A model generated the notes under the pieces. It worked only from the letters and a program-made list of their open reading frames with translations, was not told the origin of the DNA and did no database searches. Of a DNA stretch of 64,000 nucleotides, positions 1-11,774 are shown in pieces (position 1 is the stretch's first letter; each line of letters begins with the position of its first letter). The DNA comes from Rugalucina vietnamica. Its lineage: Eukaryota; Mollusca; Bivalvia; Lucinida; Lucinidae. A program made the translations under genes and the position numbers. The stretch lies in NCBI GenBank assembly GCA_964017185.1, contig OZ024870.1, forward strand, positions 24,761,621 to 24,825,620, in the 5' to 3' direction.

Positions 1-352
1 AGCTTTATTCAACTGTTGTTCAGGTGGATAAATTTGATTGACCATGCCTTCAGAATAAAGATTGTAAATGTTCAAAAGGTCATCGAGATACGTACAAATC
101 GAATTAAGGCCTCGATAACATCAGCTTGATTGTCATGGTTTAGAGAATACATGAACTCTTTTTTGTAGTGGTATAAAAATAAATCAGCTACGAGAAGAGC
201 GTAACTTGTACCCATCGGAATTCCAACAATTTGTCTGTATAACGTGGTTCCGAATCTAATATAAATATTATCCAGGAGATAGGATTAGGCATTGCATACA
301 TTCTGACATGACCAAAGTGTATAACGACTTTGGTTTGAGGAAGTGAAAAAAG
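1..352 (-). pseudogene. Naiad-A: reverse transcriptase remnant of a Penelope-like element
   Basis: Read on the minus strand, this matches the middle of the RT found in the other copies of the window. A readable stretch includes the palm motif B region (YRQIVGIPMGT, complement of about 205-240), followed by the region upstream of the catalytic Asp-Asp. The normal RYLDD box is destroyed near 85-110 and the reading frame is broken several times. The sequence is clearly more diverged from copies B-F than those are from each other, so it is an older insertion or a different subfamily. It runs off the left edge of the window, so the 3' part cannot be seen. The function in an intact element would be cDNA synthesis during target-primed retrotransposition. 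This copy is dead. Confidence 0.85.
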
Positions 353-930
353 TTTTTTCTGTCATTACAGGCCAAATAAAGTGAACCATAGTTTTATGCT
401 CTTTTGAATGTCCACTCCATCAAATCGCAAAGTTTTTCTTTAATCAGATTATGTGGCAATATGGTATACAGAGTAGAAAAATTGTATGTGAACAAGCCCG
501 TCGCACGGAACCCTCTACATTTCAGTTTACTGAGCACCTCGCCTGAATTCTTCATTAAACCCAATTTATTAAAAACATCCTACTTTTTTGCATTTTTACC
601 CCAAAAGACAGTTAAGTGAAATAATTTTTGTTTTGAACACTATCTGTCATTAAAGGCCAAATAAAGTGAACCATAGTTTTTAATGCTCTTTTGAATGTCC
701 ACTCTATCAAATCGCAAAGTTTTTCTTTATTCAGATTATGTGGCAATATGGTAAACAGGGTAGAAAAATTGTATGTGGACAAGCTCGTCGCACGGAACCC
801 TATGCATTTCAGTTTACTGAGCATCTCGTCAGAATTCTTCATTAAACCCAATTTATTAAAAAATTTCTACTTTTTTGCAATTTTACCCCAAAAGACAGTT
901 AAGTGAAATAATTTTTGTTTTGAACACTAC
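353..930 (-). repeat. tandem duplication (about 286 bp x 2) of the Naiad-A RT finger/palm segment
   Basis: Two head-to-tail copies of the stretch encoding motif A (the form seen is TSLSTYNFSTLF, complement of about 745-790) lie at about 353-640 and 641-930. GGCCAAATAAAG recurs at 370 and 655, and GAACAC recurs at 635 and 922. Both copies carry the same one-base shift in the T-run that precedes the finger segment. Both also end in the same non-Naiad tail (AAGACAGTTAAGTGAAATAA), so the tail was present before the duplication. Short minus-strand ORFs here are fragments of the RT frame. Confidence 0.85.
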
Positions 931-1624
931 GCAACTTGGGTCCTTTGAAGGACACTTATTCTGGAAAAATCACGTCATTCTGAATAGTTGTTTGTCAGAA
1001 AAATATACAATTTGTAAAGTGGTCGGTCAGAGCTTTTGACTATTATATACACTGAAGTGCAGTATGACTCGGTGATAATTGAAATGCTATACATGGATGA
1101 GCTGCTGGTCACCTGTCCAAGTTCACAATAAGTCCGACAGCATTAGGCTAAAACATTACCCTGGTTCTATTTTTAAATTGCTCGCACATGTATAAATACC
1201 ATGAATACGATGAATAGCGTCTACCATGGAGTTGTCATATTTTAATTTCGGTATCTCTTTGCTCACATTATGACCGTAAACAATCGTGTCATGTCTGATA
1301 TTGAAATGTCCCTGTGCTTATCAAGGCCGCTTGACCAACTTGCTAGACAATTTTTGTCAAAACTAAATCACAATAAAGTTTAAACCAAACCAACAAACAA
1401 TATATCTCACAGAAACATGACGGGATACTAGTATATGACAAAACACATTTTAAAAGGTTCTTAAACAGGCAAGCAATGTTTATAGTTTATTTTGTTTCAA
1501 CTCATTTGCTGAATGACAAACATCAAGAACCTTAAAATTTTGGCTTTTCACTGAAGATCTTCATGAGCTAGATATCGTATGTTTGGGACATGAGGGATCT
1601 GTAGGACAAAACATTGTAACATGG

Positions 1625-1808
1625 GGAAAAAGACTAAATTAACAATCAGGTACTTATACCATGAAAACATATCGTAAGCCGAATGAGCAGCTATTTTCCC
1701 AATAGGTGGCCACTCAGTTACCTAAGTTACCTAAACTAAAAATATGAAAACATACATAAGGCGCCAATAGCACAAAATTTTAAACACCAAGACATAAAAC
1801 AAAAGAAG
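1625..1808 (-). mobile_element. Naiad 3' UTR stub in unit 1
   Basis: About 180 bp match the untranslated 3' tail of the Naiad copies, including CATATCGTAAGCCGAATGAG and CCAATAGGTGGCCACTCAG. The stub lacks the extreme 3' terminus (GGTACAAGTAGG) and all coding sequence. It interrupts the stretch that units 2-4 carry uninterrupted after GGGACATGAGGGA. It is probably a 5'-truncated insertion later trimmed at its 3' end. Confidence 0.7.
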
Positions 1809-2757
1809 CCTTTCTTTGTGGTTGTATCAGACCTGATCGGAAATCAAGAAGAAAATCGTGGCATAGATTTGAATTTGACATGAGTTTTATTTGCATTTCA
1901 AAACATCTCCTTTTCAAATACTTACATGTATAACATCAGTGGTTCTATCACTATATTGATTTTGAATGCAACTACTTTTCTGATTATGAGAGGAAAACTA
2001 TGAAAGCCTACAGTATGTTGGAATCCAACAAAACTGCAATTCAAGTCTTTACAATCGAACAGACTTGTTGGCAACAACTGGATTTGTCTATTCAAAGCTG
2101 ACGTTATAAGGCTTTTATTTTTTACATTCTAGAATCAGGCACCGCAATAAATTTTCTGTAGCACATCACATAAGCTAGTCTAAATATAATAGTTTTGAAA
2201 ACTACAAACGCAGTTTTTTTTTTAAATAGACCCATTGTCGACTATCATGATATTTATGCAAACCACCTTTAAAATCTGGTAAGCAGATGGAAATAGCTAG
2301 AACTGTACAACAGAAAGGACAGTCTGACATCATATTAACTCATTTAAGCCTGACGCCCTTTTTATGGGATATAGGCAAACAGTATAGCCCCCCGATTTGG
2401 GACAAGTGAATCCCCATCACTGTCTTTTGGATGACCCAACTATCATTTCAGTAATGATTTGAAATTTTCATTCCATTTTTGAGGAAGTTCTAAGGAATCT
2501 CGGGGTCATTGGTGATACCGCGTCTGTGTTGCAAATCAAAATATACAAATTAGACCAAACTTAATGAAAGTGGGTTAACTTTGTTTTATTTGCACGTTGT
2601 ATGATCGTAAACTTCAATGCTTGCCATGAGATTCCAATTTAGCTTCAGACATACATCAATAGCCATTGTCATTATTGTATCTGACAAAAATCAAATAAGT
2701 TTTTAATGACGTGATAAAAACTTATCTTTTTGATAAGAATCTGCATCTTCAATTCAA

Positions 2758-2997
2758 TCTGCCTCATGGGAAAACCAACAATGTGGTTTTCGGACAGGTT
2801 CGACACAAACCGAGCTCAAAGACAGAAGATTGCTTAAGGCTGGAAATTTTGGAATTAGAAAGTAGAGGAACTGTACTATCCGTGTAGCGAAAACAAAGGC
2901 GATGATCAGCTTCACAGTTACTGAAAAGGTACAAGTAGGCAAAGATCTGAGTCATTGGTTTCGCATAGGCAGATGGTTTTCTCATGAGGTGGCTCAT
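2758..2997. mobile_element. MITE-A copy, part of the ancestral unit
   Basis: A roughly 235-bp element with inverted ends (CCTCATGGGAAAACCAACAA on the left, CTCATGAGGTGGCTCA on the right) and a hairpin core around GATCAGCTTC. Orthologous copies sit at the same place in unit 2 (10,347-10,574), unit 3 (22,845-23,060) and unit 4 (31,131-31,366), so the insertion predates amplification of the unit. In this copy the right arm is interrupted by a tiny Naiad 3' end at 2,924-2,947. Confidence 0.75.
2924..2947 (-). mobile_element. micro-insertion of the Naiad 3' terminus inside MITE-A
   Basis: The Naiad terminal sequence GGTACAAGTAGGCAAAGATC, preceded by AAAA, replaces about 8 bp of the MITE. The MITE reads CTGCGAAGCTGATCTGAGTC in unit 4 and CTG-[Naiad terminus]-TGAGTC here. 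Only about 24 bp of the retroelement is present, so it is an extremely 5'-truncated insertion. Confidence 0.7.
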
Positions 2998-3271
2998 GTA
3001 TCTTCAGACTCATTTGTCGTCATTGTTGAGGTATAGGAAACTGAATTATGCTTGGGATTTTGCATTTAGGCAGAAATGATGTAATGCCATATCAGAAACT
3101 GTCATCAAATTTCCATAAGCCATCCATTTCATTGTAAAAACAGTCATTGCATACATGAAAAATAGTGTTTCTGTCTTTCACGTACTTTACAGGACTCCAA
3201 ACTAAGCTAAATCTCGCCATTGATTCGATTCTATGATGCACTAGCTTAAGTTCGTTGGTACATTATATAAT

Positions 3272-3507
3272 TGAGCCGCCTCATGAGAAAACCAACACTC
3301 TGCATAGGCGAAAACAAAGACGCGGATCAGCTTCGCGGTAACCGCGAAGCTAATCAGCGCCTTTGTTTTCGCTACTCGGATAGTACAATTCCTCTTCTAC
3401 TTAAATCCGAAATTTCACGCTTCTATCTCTTTTCTGTGCTTGTACAGGCCGGTTTGTGTCGGACCTGTTCGAAAACCACATTGTTTGTTTTCCCATGAGG
3501 CGGCTCA
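3272..3507. mobile_element. MITE-A copy with near-perfect TIRs
   Basis: Starts TGAGCCGCCTCATGAGAAAA and ends TTTTCCCATGAGGCGGCTCA, 236 bp in all. The centre is a strong hairpin built on CAGCTTCGCGGTAACCGCGAAGCT. Unit 4 has the same insertion (31,622-31,822), while unit 3 has the uninterrupted site (near 23,480) and so does the inverted block (near 46,060). The small ORF across it is a by-product of the TIRs. Confidence 0.85.
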
Positions 3508-4136
3508 TATGAGTTATCAATAATATTACCGTATGCATGCATCAGAGATTGATGTAGTACAGTTAGATGTTATGCATATTAATTTTGTTGCTGGAAGATC
3601 CAACGAGATGAAACTTTGCACTTCAAGAATTTGTCATTTAAAGTTTGTCTTACTTGTCTTAGACTAATATTGGTTTGAACTTCCCACGCACTATAATAAA
3701 ATAAAGACCTTAAACTTTCAAATTTCTTCCTTTAATGGAAGTAATCATCGGAAAGCGTACTGAAAAAAGGTGCCTTTAGCATTTTTAAAGAAAAGGAATA
3801 AGAAAAAATATATTTTCCATGCAAGAACACAATTGCAATAGGATTTTGCATTTCATGATTCTATATTCCTGTAAAATAAGTTAAAATAAGACTTCAGTAT
3901 GAAAATGTCTGCAGATAAATTATGTTTGACACCGGTTGTCTAGGCTAAAAATTAATGCTTCAGAAACACGCGTTACCTAACGACAATCGGAATTGAAAAC
4001 ACATGCTTAACATGGATGCTGAATGAAATGGAACAAATGAATTTCCGCAACGTTAAATGCAGTTTATAAATGAAAAGGAGTGAAGAAGCCATTTTTATTG
4101 TTTTAATTTTAGTTTTGATGGCTGCAACAATGTTTC

Positions 4137-4380
4137 ATCAGGAAAACATGTCCGTGCAATATATACCACCTTCAACCCCACTTTTATATAGAAAAACTAG
4201 GGTTTGTAGGAGTATACATATTTTTTTTATCCAAAACAAACATTGTGGGTACACGTTAGAACCGCCTCACCTCCAAAATGTATGTTTTGAGCTAAAAAAA
4301 AATCTATTGAAAATTTTCAAGTTTTATTAATTAGGACAAATCTGTATAGTAAAACATGGGCGCGTTTTCGTAATGTGTCC
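4137..4380. mobile_element. MITE-B copy of unit 1
   Basis: Begins CATCAGGAAAACATGTCCGT and ends near CGTTTTCGTAATGTGTCC. It contains half of the family's diagnostic motif GTGGGTACACGTTAGAACCG, whose inverted partner is deleted here. Counterparts stand at the same place in units 2, 3 and 4 (17,726; 24,119; 32,470), so this copy belongs to the ancestral unit. The ORF running through it encodes nothing recognisable. Confidence 0.7.
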
Positions 4381-6770
4381 TTACACTGTCCGTCGATATT
4401 TGATGAAGGTTGTACGATACTGTTGCACCTGTAGATATATGGAAACCGAACGATTACACTTGTGTCCACCGGTTTGTTAAGCTCACATATTATAATAGTA
4501 ATATACATCTCGACAAAAGTTTAGCATTATTCTGGTTTTATAGTTACCAAAGTTAAATGTCCAGCAAAATATTTCCAAAGTATAATGCGACTTCAACATG
4601 GATTAGAAAGGAAGCATGTCGTAGCTAAAACCAATTGGATAGGTTTATAGACATCATGCAAGGACACATTATGAAGCACTGTTTCTTAATGCTGAATTCT
4701 GCACACCATGCGCAACGATTGAACAAAAATGTCAAGGAAGAGCATGTTGAAGCGATCTGTTACAAACAAAAAATAGCAGACCTGACATTAAACACTGACA
4801 TTTTACGAAAGAACAAAATGTATAGCTAAATTGCAGTGTTAAACATTTTGAAAACAAGTTTGTCTTTAAAGATGTCTACTGCCTACATCTAAAATGATAG
4901 GATAATGATATTTATACCACATTATTTTTCTATCTAGCGCCTAAAGGTTTTTGTAACTTTTGATTTAAAGTACTGATTGCGTACTTTTATAGACACGATT
5001 TAAAAAAAAAGTGTCGAAAATTACTCCTTCAAACAAGTAACCTTATATTTTGTCATTCAGTATCTAACTGACTGCCGATGTTTTGAATCGTAAAAGTCTT
5101 GATTGTTTCCTTTGTATCAATGGCATCGAATAGGACCCATTGTATTAACATTTCATTTTTATTCACTTGGATTAGTGCTGACCAGATATTTTTGCCTTCT
5201 CTTAGACAAATAATTAGGCTAAACTTTCGGAGAAGAGTATAGTTTGTCATTGCGGTATAGCACTGTTTGTATAGCAGACCGAACGTCTGACATCTCAGCA
5301 ATCAACTGTATGTACCTAAAACAGTAGATAATATCCTGTAGCTGGATTGTAGCATAGTGTAGCAGGGAATTTTAGCACTTGAATTGATACCCGCCATCCC
5401 CCAATATTCCAACAATGTATGGTTTGTGCTACAGACAAGACTAATGGAAACACTATTTTGCATCAAAAAAGTCTCCAGCTGTCCTTAATATCGCGATTAT
5501 TAAAGTCGGCAATCGTTCAACGACCTTTCGATACGATCAGCATCTGTAAAAAATCAAATACACGACAGGATAAAAATATATCCCTGTGATTTATGTCTGT
5601 GCCTGTCGTTCATCTTCGGACTCACTTCGGCAGAATTTAGTTTTTGGATCTGATTTGTACCATTTCCTTGTACTTAATTGTTTATTTCCGCGTGACCCAG
5701 TTTCTATTTATCGTTTATCGGTCGTTTTTAGGACTCGTCTAAGAGACCATTCTGTCAATACAACAAGACCTTGTTAGACCTTGTTTGACTTTTATTCTGT
5801 CTCTGATGCCTTTATGTAACCAAACGGTGCCAATAATCCCAAATGTCATTTTACCCTTTCAACACTTGACTAAATTGTCTAGGGGATTTTAGAGAACGAC
5901 CGATTTTGCTGCGTTGGCGATGTTGCCGAAAGACTACTTGTCAAGTCATGAAGTTTTTGCAACAGTAAATTTTGCAACAGTAAATTTTTTTTTCTCATTT
6001 TAAAATAATGTTAAGTATACATCTTTATCAAATAAACTTTAAAAAATGGCTGGACTTCGTGAACAACAAAAGCAGTAATCTGTCTTGAAAATGTTAAGTA
6101 AAAATGTACAAAAATTTTCGTGTTTGAAAACTCCACAATTGTGGATGCAGAAAAAAGCCCACACCTTTATTTCTGGGATTCCAAACTTGAATTCTTTTCA
6201 CATCCACACTCTACACAATGAAACCAATCATTTAAAGCAAAATTATAAATTACTTTTTTTTGCACAAAAATGCCATTTTTGAACAAAAACAAAATGATTT
6301 TTGAGATCATAGTTTTGTTTAATTTCTCAGATCAAGCTTAGTAACTTTTTTTTTTCTTTTCGTCAAACACAGCTTGCAGCACCCCTTAATGCTGAACTGA
6401 AGGTACTGCGTCTCAACCCATCCATTTCTTACGTGGTCGATTAGAGCTTATGACTCGGTGATGCAAGGCAATGAATGAGCTGCTGGTCAGCTATCCAAGT
6501 CCTGGTTCATAATAAATCCGACACCAATACATATGCAGTGTAGACTTATCGTTTAAATTTTAGGCTAAAACATTACCCTGGTTCTATTTTCAAGTTGCTT
6601 GTACATGTACATGTATAAATACCTAAAGAATTTCATTGGCTTACACTCACTTACCAACCGTTCTGCCAATAGATCAAGAAAACAGTCTGCGATAGAGGCG
6701 GTTCGGCATAACCACCTATACAATATTCTTTGGCCAAAACACCAAATATATATGTTTATCTCTTACTATA

Positions 6771-7788
6771 CGAGGGGAAAGCAAAAAGTTCGTGGACTTT
6801 CTTAATAACTTTTATAATTGACGTCCGATTGTTTTCGTATTTTCACAAGTGTAATAATGGTCTATTGTCGACATTCATGTAAAATGTTACTTGTCGAATC
6901 TTATTTTTGATTGGTCAAATTACATCGACAAACATGTGGGGTTTGCTACTCCGGAGCACGCCGTAAAATCTTTGTTAACGTATTTATAAATATAAAAATA
7001 TTTTATAAAATGTCATTTCTAGATCTCCTTAAATTATGGAAATATTAATAATGATGTAATTTGGCTTGAAATGTGAAATTGCAGTTCTCGCATTCGAAAG
7101 ACAACGCTACAGCAACACTTTTTGAAAGACAAGTCTAAGCAAAAATTTAGTAAAAATGACGTTACTGGTAAATGGCGGAAACTTGCACATTTGTGCGAGA
7201 CTTCCGAATAAAACCTACAGAAACGTCTGATTTGTTACAAACAGCCAGAGACACATCAGAACTGAAGCATACAACAGTGTTCAATGATGTGCAATGATGT
7301 GCAAAGTGTTAGTCACAACGAAATAGCTGTTAAAAACAACAAGTAAGCACAAAAATCTACGCGAACAACTTTAACGTCATGGCATGCCCCGTATAATCCT
7401 AACGTCTGTCGCAGAAATTGTCATAAAACTAAATTTTTCTAGCGATTTGCCTTAAACTTTCTACTGTAATCCTTCACGGATGGGGAATAAATATATGAAA
7501 ATTTGCTTGAAGTCGAATGAGAAATAATGTTTTTATATGAACTTTTGACTCGGCCAGCGTATACAGAAAACCCGTTGGCAAATGACGTTAACGTCTTGGC
7601 GTGCTCCGGGTAGCGCTAACACGCATCAAACAAATTGCCATAGAAACGATGTTTATCAAGCGATTTGTCTGAAACTTTCTATGCTTGTTTGTATTAAATT
7701 GATCGCAAACATACGGTAATTTCCGAGAAATCGCATATAGACTTTTGATTTTATTGACAAAGTCCACGAACTTTTTGCTTTCCCCTCG
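6771..7788. mobile_element. non-autonomous mariner-like element, TA target duplication
   Basis: Inverted ends of about 30 bp (left CGAGGGGAAAGCAAAAAGTT, right its complement ending CTTTCCCCTCG) flank 1,018 bp without a transposase. TA is present on both sides (6,769-6,770 and 7,789-7,790). Unit 3 (near 21,160) and unit 4 (near 27,990) carry the empty site, reading CTTACTATATACATGTACTC. TA duplication with this kind of end is typical of the Tc1/mariner superfamily. The interior contains a diverged internal repeat (7,380-7,470 against 7,590-7,690). Confidence 0.88.
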
Positions 7789-8082
7789 TAAACATGTAAT
7801 CGTAGTGATTTTCAAAAGAAAAGTGCAGACTTTAAGAAAACAGAGACTTATGACAGAAAGTAAATATAGATCTAAGGACCACTCATGTACAGTATGTAAG
7901 TTTATCATGAAAACGATGAATAACGTCTTGCATTTAGTTGTCATAGTTAAACTTCGGTGTCTATTTGTTCATAACAATCGTGTTATGTCTGATATTGAAA
8001 TGTCCCTTTGTTTATCAAGGCCGCCTGACCAACTTGCCAGACTTTTTTTTGTCAAAAATCACAATAAAGTATAAACTAAACC

Positions 8083-8500
8083 AGCAAAAAGTACAAGTAG
8101 GCAAAGATCAGGAAAAGGCGCAATCAGAAAAAGACTCCCACTCCAAAAACCAAGGTGGGAAAAAACCAAACTAACAATCAGGTACTTATACCATGAAAAC
8201 ATTTCGTAAGCCGAATGAGCAGCTATTTTCCCAATAGGTGGCCACTCAGTTACCTTAACTTAACTAAAAATATGCAAACATACATAAGGCGCCAACAGCA
8301 CAAAAATATTTTAAACACCAAGACGTAAAACAAAAAGAACCACCACAGAAGTATCGACTTGGAACGATCAGTAACACAAAGTTACTGGCGGGTTTAAATC
8401 GATTTTACACGGCCGTAACCTCACCCTCAGCTTCTGCAGTGGTTCATAACATGTAGTTAGTTCTTCGGTCCTCGTGGTGAATCTCTAACTAGTAAATGCT
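8083..8500 (-). mobile_element. Naiad 3' UTR stub, second subfamily
   Basis: Runs from the 3' terminus (AGTACAAGTAGGCAAAGATC) through about 415 bp of 3' UTR and stops at CTAACTAGTAAATG, before any coding sequence. It shares diagnostic variants with the plus-strand copy at 63,280-63,925 (ACATTTCGTAAG, ATATGCAAACATA, CACGGCCGTAACC), so these two belong to one subfamily distinct from copies B-F. It sits exactly where unit 1 (near 1,400) and unit 3 (near 21,450) read straight through. Confidence 0.85.
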
Positions 8501-8560
8501 ATATCTCACAGAATATATCTCACAGAATATATCTCAACAATATATCTCACAGAAACATGA
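8501..8560. repeat. short tandem duplication of the target at the 5' end of the Naiad stub
   Basis: ATATCTCACAGA occurs several times in a row here, while the empty site in unit 1 (near 1,400) has it once. Extra target-derived repeats beside a 5'-truncated insertion fit slippage during second-strand synthesis. Confidence 0.6.
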
Positions 8561-8881
8561 CGGGATATGAGTATATGACAAGACATATTTAAAAGGTTCC
8601 TAAAGAGGCAAGCAATATTTAAAGTTTATTTTGTTGTGACTCATTTGCTGAATGACAAACATCAAGAACCTTAAAATTATGGCATTTCACTAAATATCCT
8701 CACCCACATGAGTCAGATGTCCTATTTTTGGAACATGAGGGGACTGTAGGACGACGCATTGAGACCATTGAGTACCTACAATCTATTTTAGTAAAAAAAA
8801 ATGGGATGCATTTCACAGATATGGTATCCTTATTATCATATTCTTTGTGGCTAAATAAGGCATTATCGGGAACCAAGAAGA

Positions 8882-9166
8882 AAACATGTCCATTACGAAA
8901 ACACTCCCGTGCACTATACAGAATTTTTTTTGGTTGTGAAAATCTAAAATTTCATTAGATTGTTTTGGATATTTTTCTTATTTTTGCTCAAAACATAGAT
9001 TGTGGGTACACGTTAGAGCCGCCTCGGCGAGGCGGTTCTAACGAGTACCCACAATCTATGTTTTGGAGCAAAAATAAGAAAAATAGGTATACCCCTGCGT
9101 ACCCCAGTTTTGCTATATAAAAGTGGGGTTTAAGGGGGTACAAATTACACGGACATGTTTTCCTGA
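8882..9166. mobile_element. MITE-B copy specific to unit 2
   Basis: About 285 bp, starting GAAAACATGTCCATTACG and ending ACGGACATGTTTTCCTGATG. It contains an almost perfect 80-bp palindrome (centre near 9,026) of GTGGGTACACGTTAGAGCCG and its complement. Unit 4 has the empty site near 28,585 (GAAACCAAGAAAAATAGC). Copies of the family stand at 4,137; 17,726; 24,119; 32,470; 53,005 and 54,985. Confidence 0.8.
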
Positions 9167-9514
9167 TGATAGATTTCAATTTGACATAGTTTTATTTGCA
9201 TTTCAAAACATTTCTTTTTCAAATGCTGATTACATCAGTGGTTCCACACAATTTTGATTTTGAATGCAACTAATTAGCTCATTATGAGAGGAAAACTATG
9301 AAAGCCTTCAGTATGTAGGAATTCAACAAAGGTGCAAGGCAAGTATATTCAATCGAACAGACTTGTTGGCAACAACTTGTTTTGTCTATTTAATTTGAAA
9401 GCTGATGTTATATGGCTTTTATTTTTACATAGTTTACCAGAATCAGGCAACACATACAATGTAATTAATTTTCTGTAGCATATCAAATCAGCTAGTCTAA
9501 ACATAAAAGTTTTG

Positions 9515-9545
<31 letters not shown>
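9515..9545. repeat. poly(A) tract followed by an AC run
   Basis: About 31 consecutive A, then (AC)n to 9,555. Units 1, 3 and 4 have only a few A here, so this is a local expansion. It could also be a relic of a retroposed tail. Confidence 0.8.
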
Positions 9546-9546
<1 letters not shown>

Positions 9547-10011
9547 ACACACACAAACGCAGTTTTTTTTATATAGACCCATTGTCGACTATCATGATAT
9601 TTGTGTCAAACCACCTTGACAATCTGGTAAACAGATGGAAATAGCTAGAACTCTACAACAGAAAGGGCAGTCTGACATTACATTGTATTAACTCATTTAA
9701 GCCTGACGTGGTTTTTATGGAACATAGGCAAACAGTATAGCCCCAGATTTGGGACAAGTGAATCCCAATCACTGTCTTTTGGATGACCCAACTATCATTT
9801 CAGTAATGATTTGAAATTTTCATTCCATTTTTGAGGAAGTTCTAAGGAATCTCGTGGTCATTGGTTATACCGCGTCTGTGTTGCAAATCAAAATATACAA
9901 ATTAGACCAAAATTAATGAAAGTGGGTTAACTTTGTTTTATTTGCACGTTGTATGACTTGATCGTAAACTTCAATGCTTTCCATGAGATTCAAATTCAGC
10001 TTCAGTCATAC

Positions 10012-10246
10012 GAGCCGCCCCATGGGAAAACTAACAATCTGCATAGGCGAAAACAAAGGCGCAGATCAGCTTCGCGGTAACCGCGAAGCTGATCAGCGCC
10101 TTTATTTTCGCTACACGGATAGTACAATTCCTCCTCTACTTAACTCCAAAATATCAAGCTTCTAGCCTGCTTTTGCAGCTGTACAGGCCGGTTTGTGTCA
10201 GACCTGTTCGAAAACCACATTGTTGGTTTTCCCACGAGGCGGCTCA
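10012..10246. mobile_element. MITE-A copy specific to unit 2
   Basis: GAGCCGCCCCATGGGAAAAC to CCCACGAGGCGGCTCA, with a central palindrome of about 31 bp. Unit 1 shows the empty site near 2,645-2,670 (CTTCAGACATACATCAATAG). Units 3 and 4 are also uninterrupted at this point (22,750 and 31,035). No clear target duplication can be read. Confidence 0.88.
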
Positions 10247-10346
10247 CCAATAGCCATTGTCATCATTGTATCTGACAAAAATCAAATAAGTTTTTAATGT
10301 GATAAAAACTTATCTTTTTGATAAGAATCTGCTTCTTCAATTCAAT

Positions 10347-10574
10347 CTACCTCATGGGAAAACCAACAATGTGGTTTTCGAACAGATTCGACACAAACCG
10401 AGCTCAAAGACAGAAGATCGCTAGAGGCTGGAAATTTTGGAATTAGAAAGTAGAGGAACTGTACTATCCGTGTAGCGAAAAAAAAGGCGCTGATCAGCTT
10501 CGCAGTTACTGAGAAGCTGTTCTGAGTCTTTGGTTTAGCATACTAGGCAGATGGTTTTCTCATGCGGTGGCTCA
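10347..10574. mobile_element. MITE-A copy, orthologue of the ancestral one
   Basis: Same position in the unit as 2,758-2,997, with diverged ends (CTACCTCATGGGAAAACC, CTCATGCGGTGGCTCA). It lacks the Naiad micro-insertion seen in unit 1. Confidence 0.75.
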
Positions 10575-11388
10575 TTTATCTTCAGACTCATTTGTCGTGA
10601 TTGTTGAGGTATAGGAAACTGAATTATGCTTGGGATTTTGCATTTAGGCAGAAATGATGTAATACCATATCAGAAACTGTCATCAAATTTCCATAAGCCA
10701 TTCATTTCATTGTAAAAACAGTCATTGCATACATGAAAAATAGAATTTCTGTCTGTAACGTACTTTACAGGACTCCAAACTAATCTAAATCTCGCCATTG
10801 ATTCGATTCTATGATGCACTAGTTTAAGTTCGTTGGTACATAATACGAATGTACATGTATATTATGGAACGCCAAAGCTGTCTGATGGTAAGGAATAAAA
10901 ACATTGGATACATCATCGTCATTATATCCTGCTCACATTTGATTATATGTTGTATAGTGTGCATTATATAATGAGAAAAGTCTATTATATGTTGGACCAG
11001 GTTCTTTATATTATGAAATTTTTCATTATATGATGAGTAAACATCTTTATATTATGGTAGACTTACATTATATGATGAGTAAACATCTTTATATTACATG
11101 TATGGTAGACTTACATATATGCTGATACAACCTTATTATATTATGTATGTTTCTCATTATATTATGGGCTATTGCCTTTATACGCATCAAGTTGATTATA
11201 TGGTTCGATAACTTCATTATATGCGCATACTTCATAATATGCGCAAACTTCATTATATGCGCAAACTTCATTATATGATGTGACAACTACATTATATGAT
11301 GTGGACGAATTTGCGAGAAGAAGAATTACGTTGACACCGTTTAGATAGTTATTGTATACATGCCGGGACTACCGGACATACTGCTGAT

Positions 11389-11479
<91 letters not shown>
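11389..11479. repeat. (TCTA)n microsatellite in the left foldback arm
   Basis: About 22 uninterrupted TCTA units. The partner (TAGA)n in the right arm (15,962-16,003) has only about 10, so length has drifted since the arms formed. The Tyr-Leu-Ser-Ile ORF here is spurious. Confidence 0.95.
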
Positions 11480-11480
<1 letters not shown>

Positions 11481-11774
11481 ACATACCCCTTGCGGAAAGA
11501 TCGATTTATTCCCTGATTTTCAGTGATTTTCTGACAAGTAGCAAAATCTATCTTACACCGCTGTCACGTTTCTAATAAAAGATAAGAAAAACACGACGCT
11601 AAATTCGATCGTTTCTAGCCAAAGCAACTGCATTCAACTATGGTGTTCAACAAAACCAGAAAAAACTGGCGTGAATTCACAGCGAATATTCTTGATTCGC
11701 GCTCGTTTTAAGATAAAAGCAAATCAAAACTACATCTCAATCGACTGTGACAACGGTAAAGATAGGAGAATTTT

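Larger units (their letters stand above)
1018..6440. repeat. tandem unit 1 of a ~5.4-kb non-coding repeat
   Basis: This is the first of four direct copies. Landmarks shared by all or most units are: the opening segment GTCGGTCAGAGCTT with GCTGCTGGTCAC (1,101); the block around ACCTAACGACAATCGG (3,973); and GATTTTGCTGCGTTGGCGATG (about 5,900). The end is a run of CAACCCATCCATTTCT (about 6,415) that continues directly into the opening segment of unit 2. No ORF is preserved between units, so the unit looks non-coding. Internal insertions are listed separately. Apart from those, nothing recognisable was found. Confidence 0.8.

Noticed and set aside
4070..4330. 86-codon ORF with hydrophobic start
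   Set aside because: Crosses into MITE-B and is broken in the other units.
7588..8074. Overlapping 118- and 109-codon ORFs on opposite strands
   Set aside because: They span the right end of the mariner-like element and unit DNA, and are not kept in units 1, 3 or 4.
10950..11310. Regular ATTATATGATG repeats as a CRISPR-like array
   Set aside because: Spacers are not unique, repeats are degenerate, and the context is eukaryotic.
11360..11575. ORF rich in Tyr-Leu-Ser-Ile
   Set aside because: Translation of the TCTA microsatellite; the same applies to the ORFs at 13,706-13,955 and 14,599-15,109.
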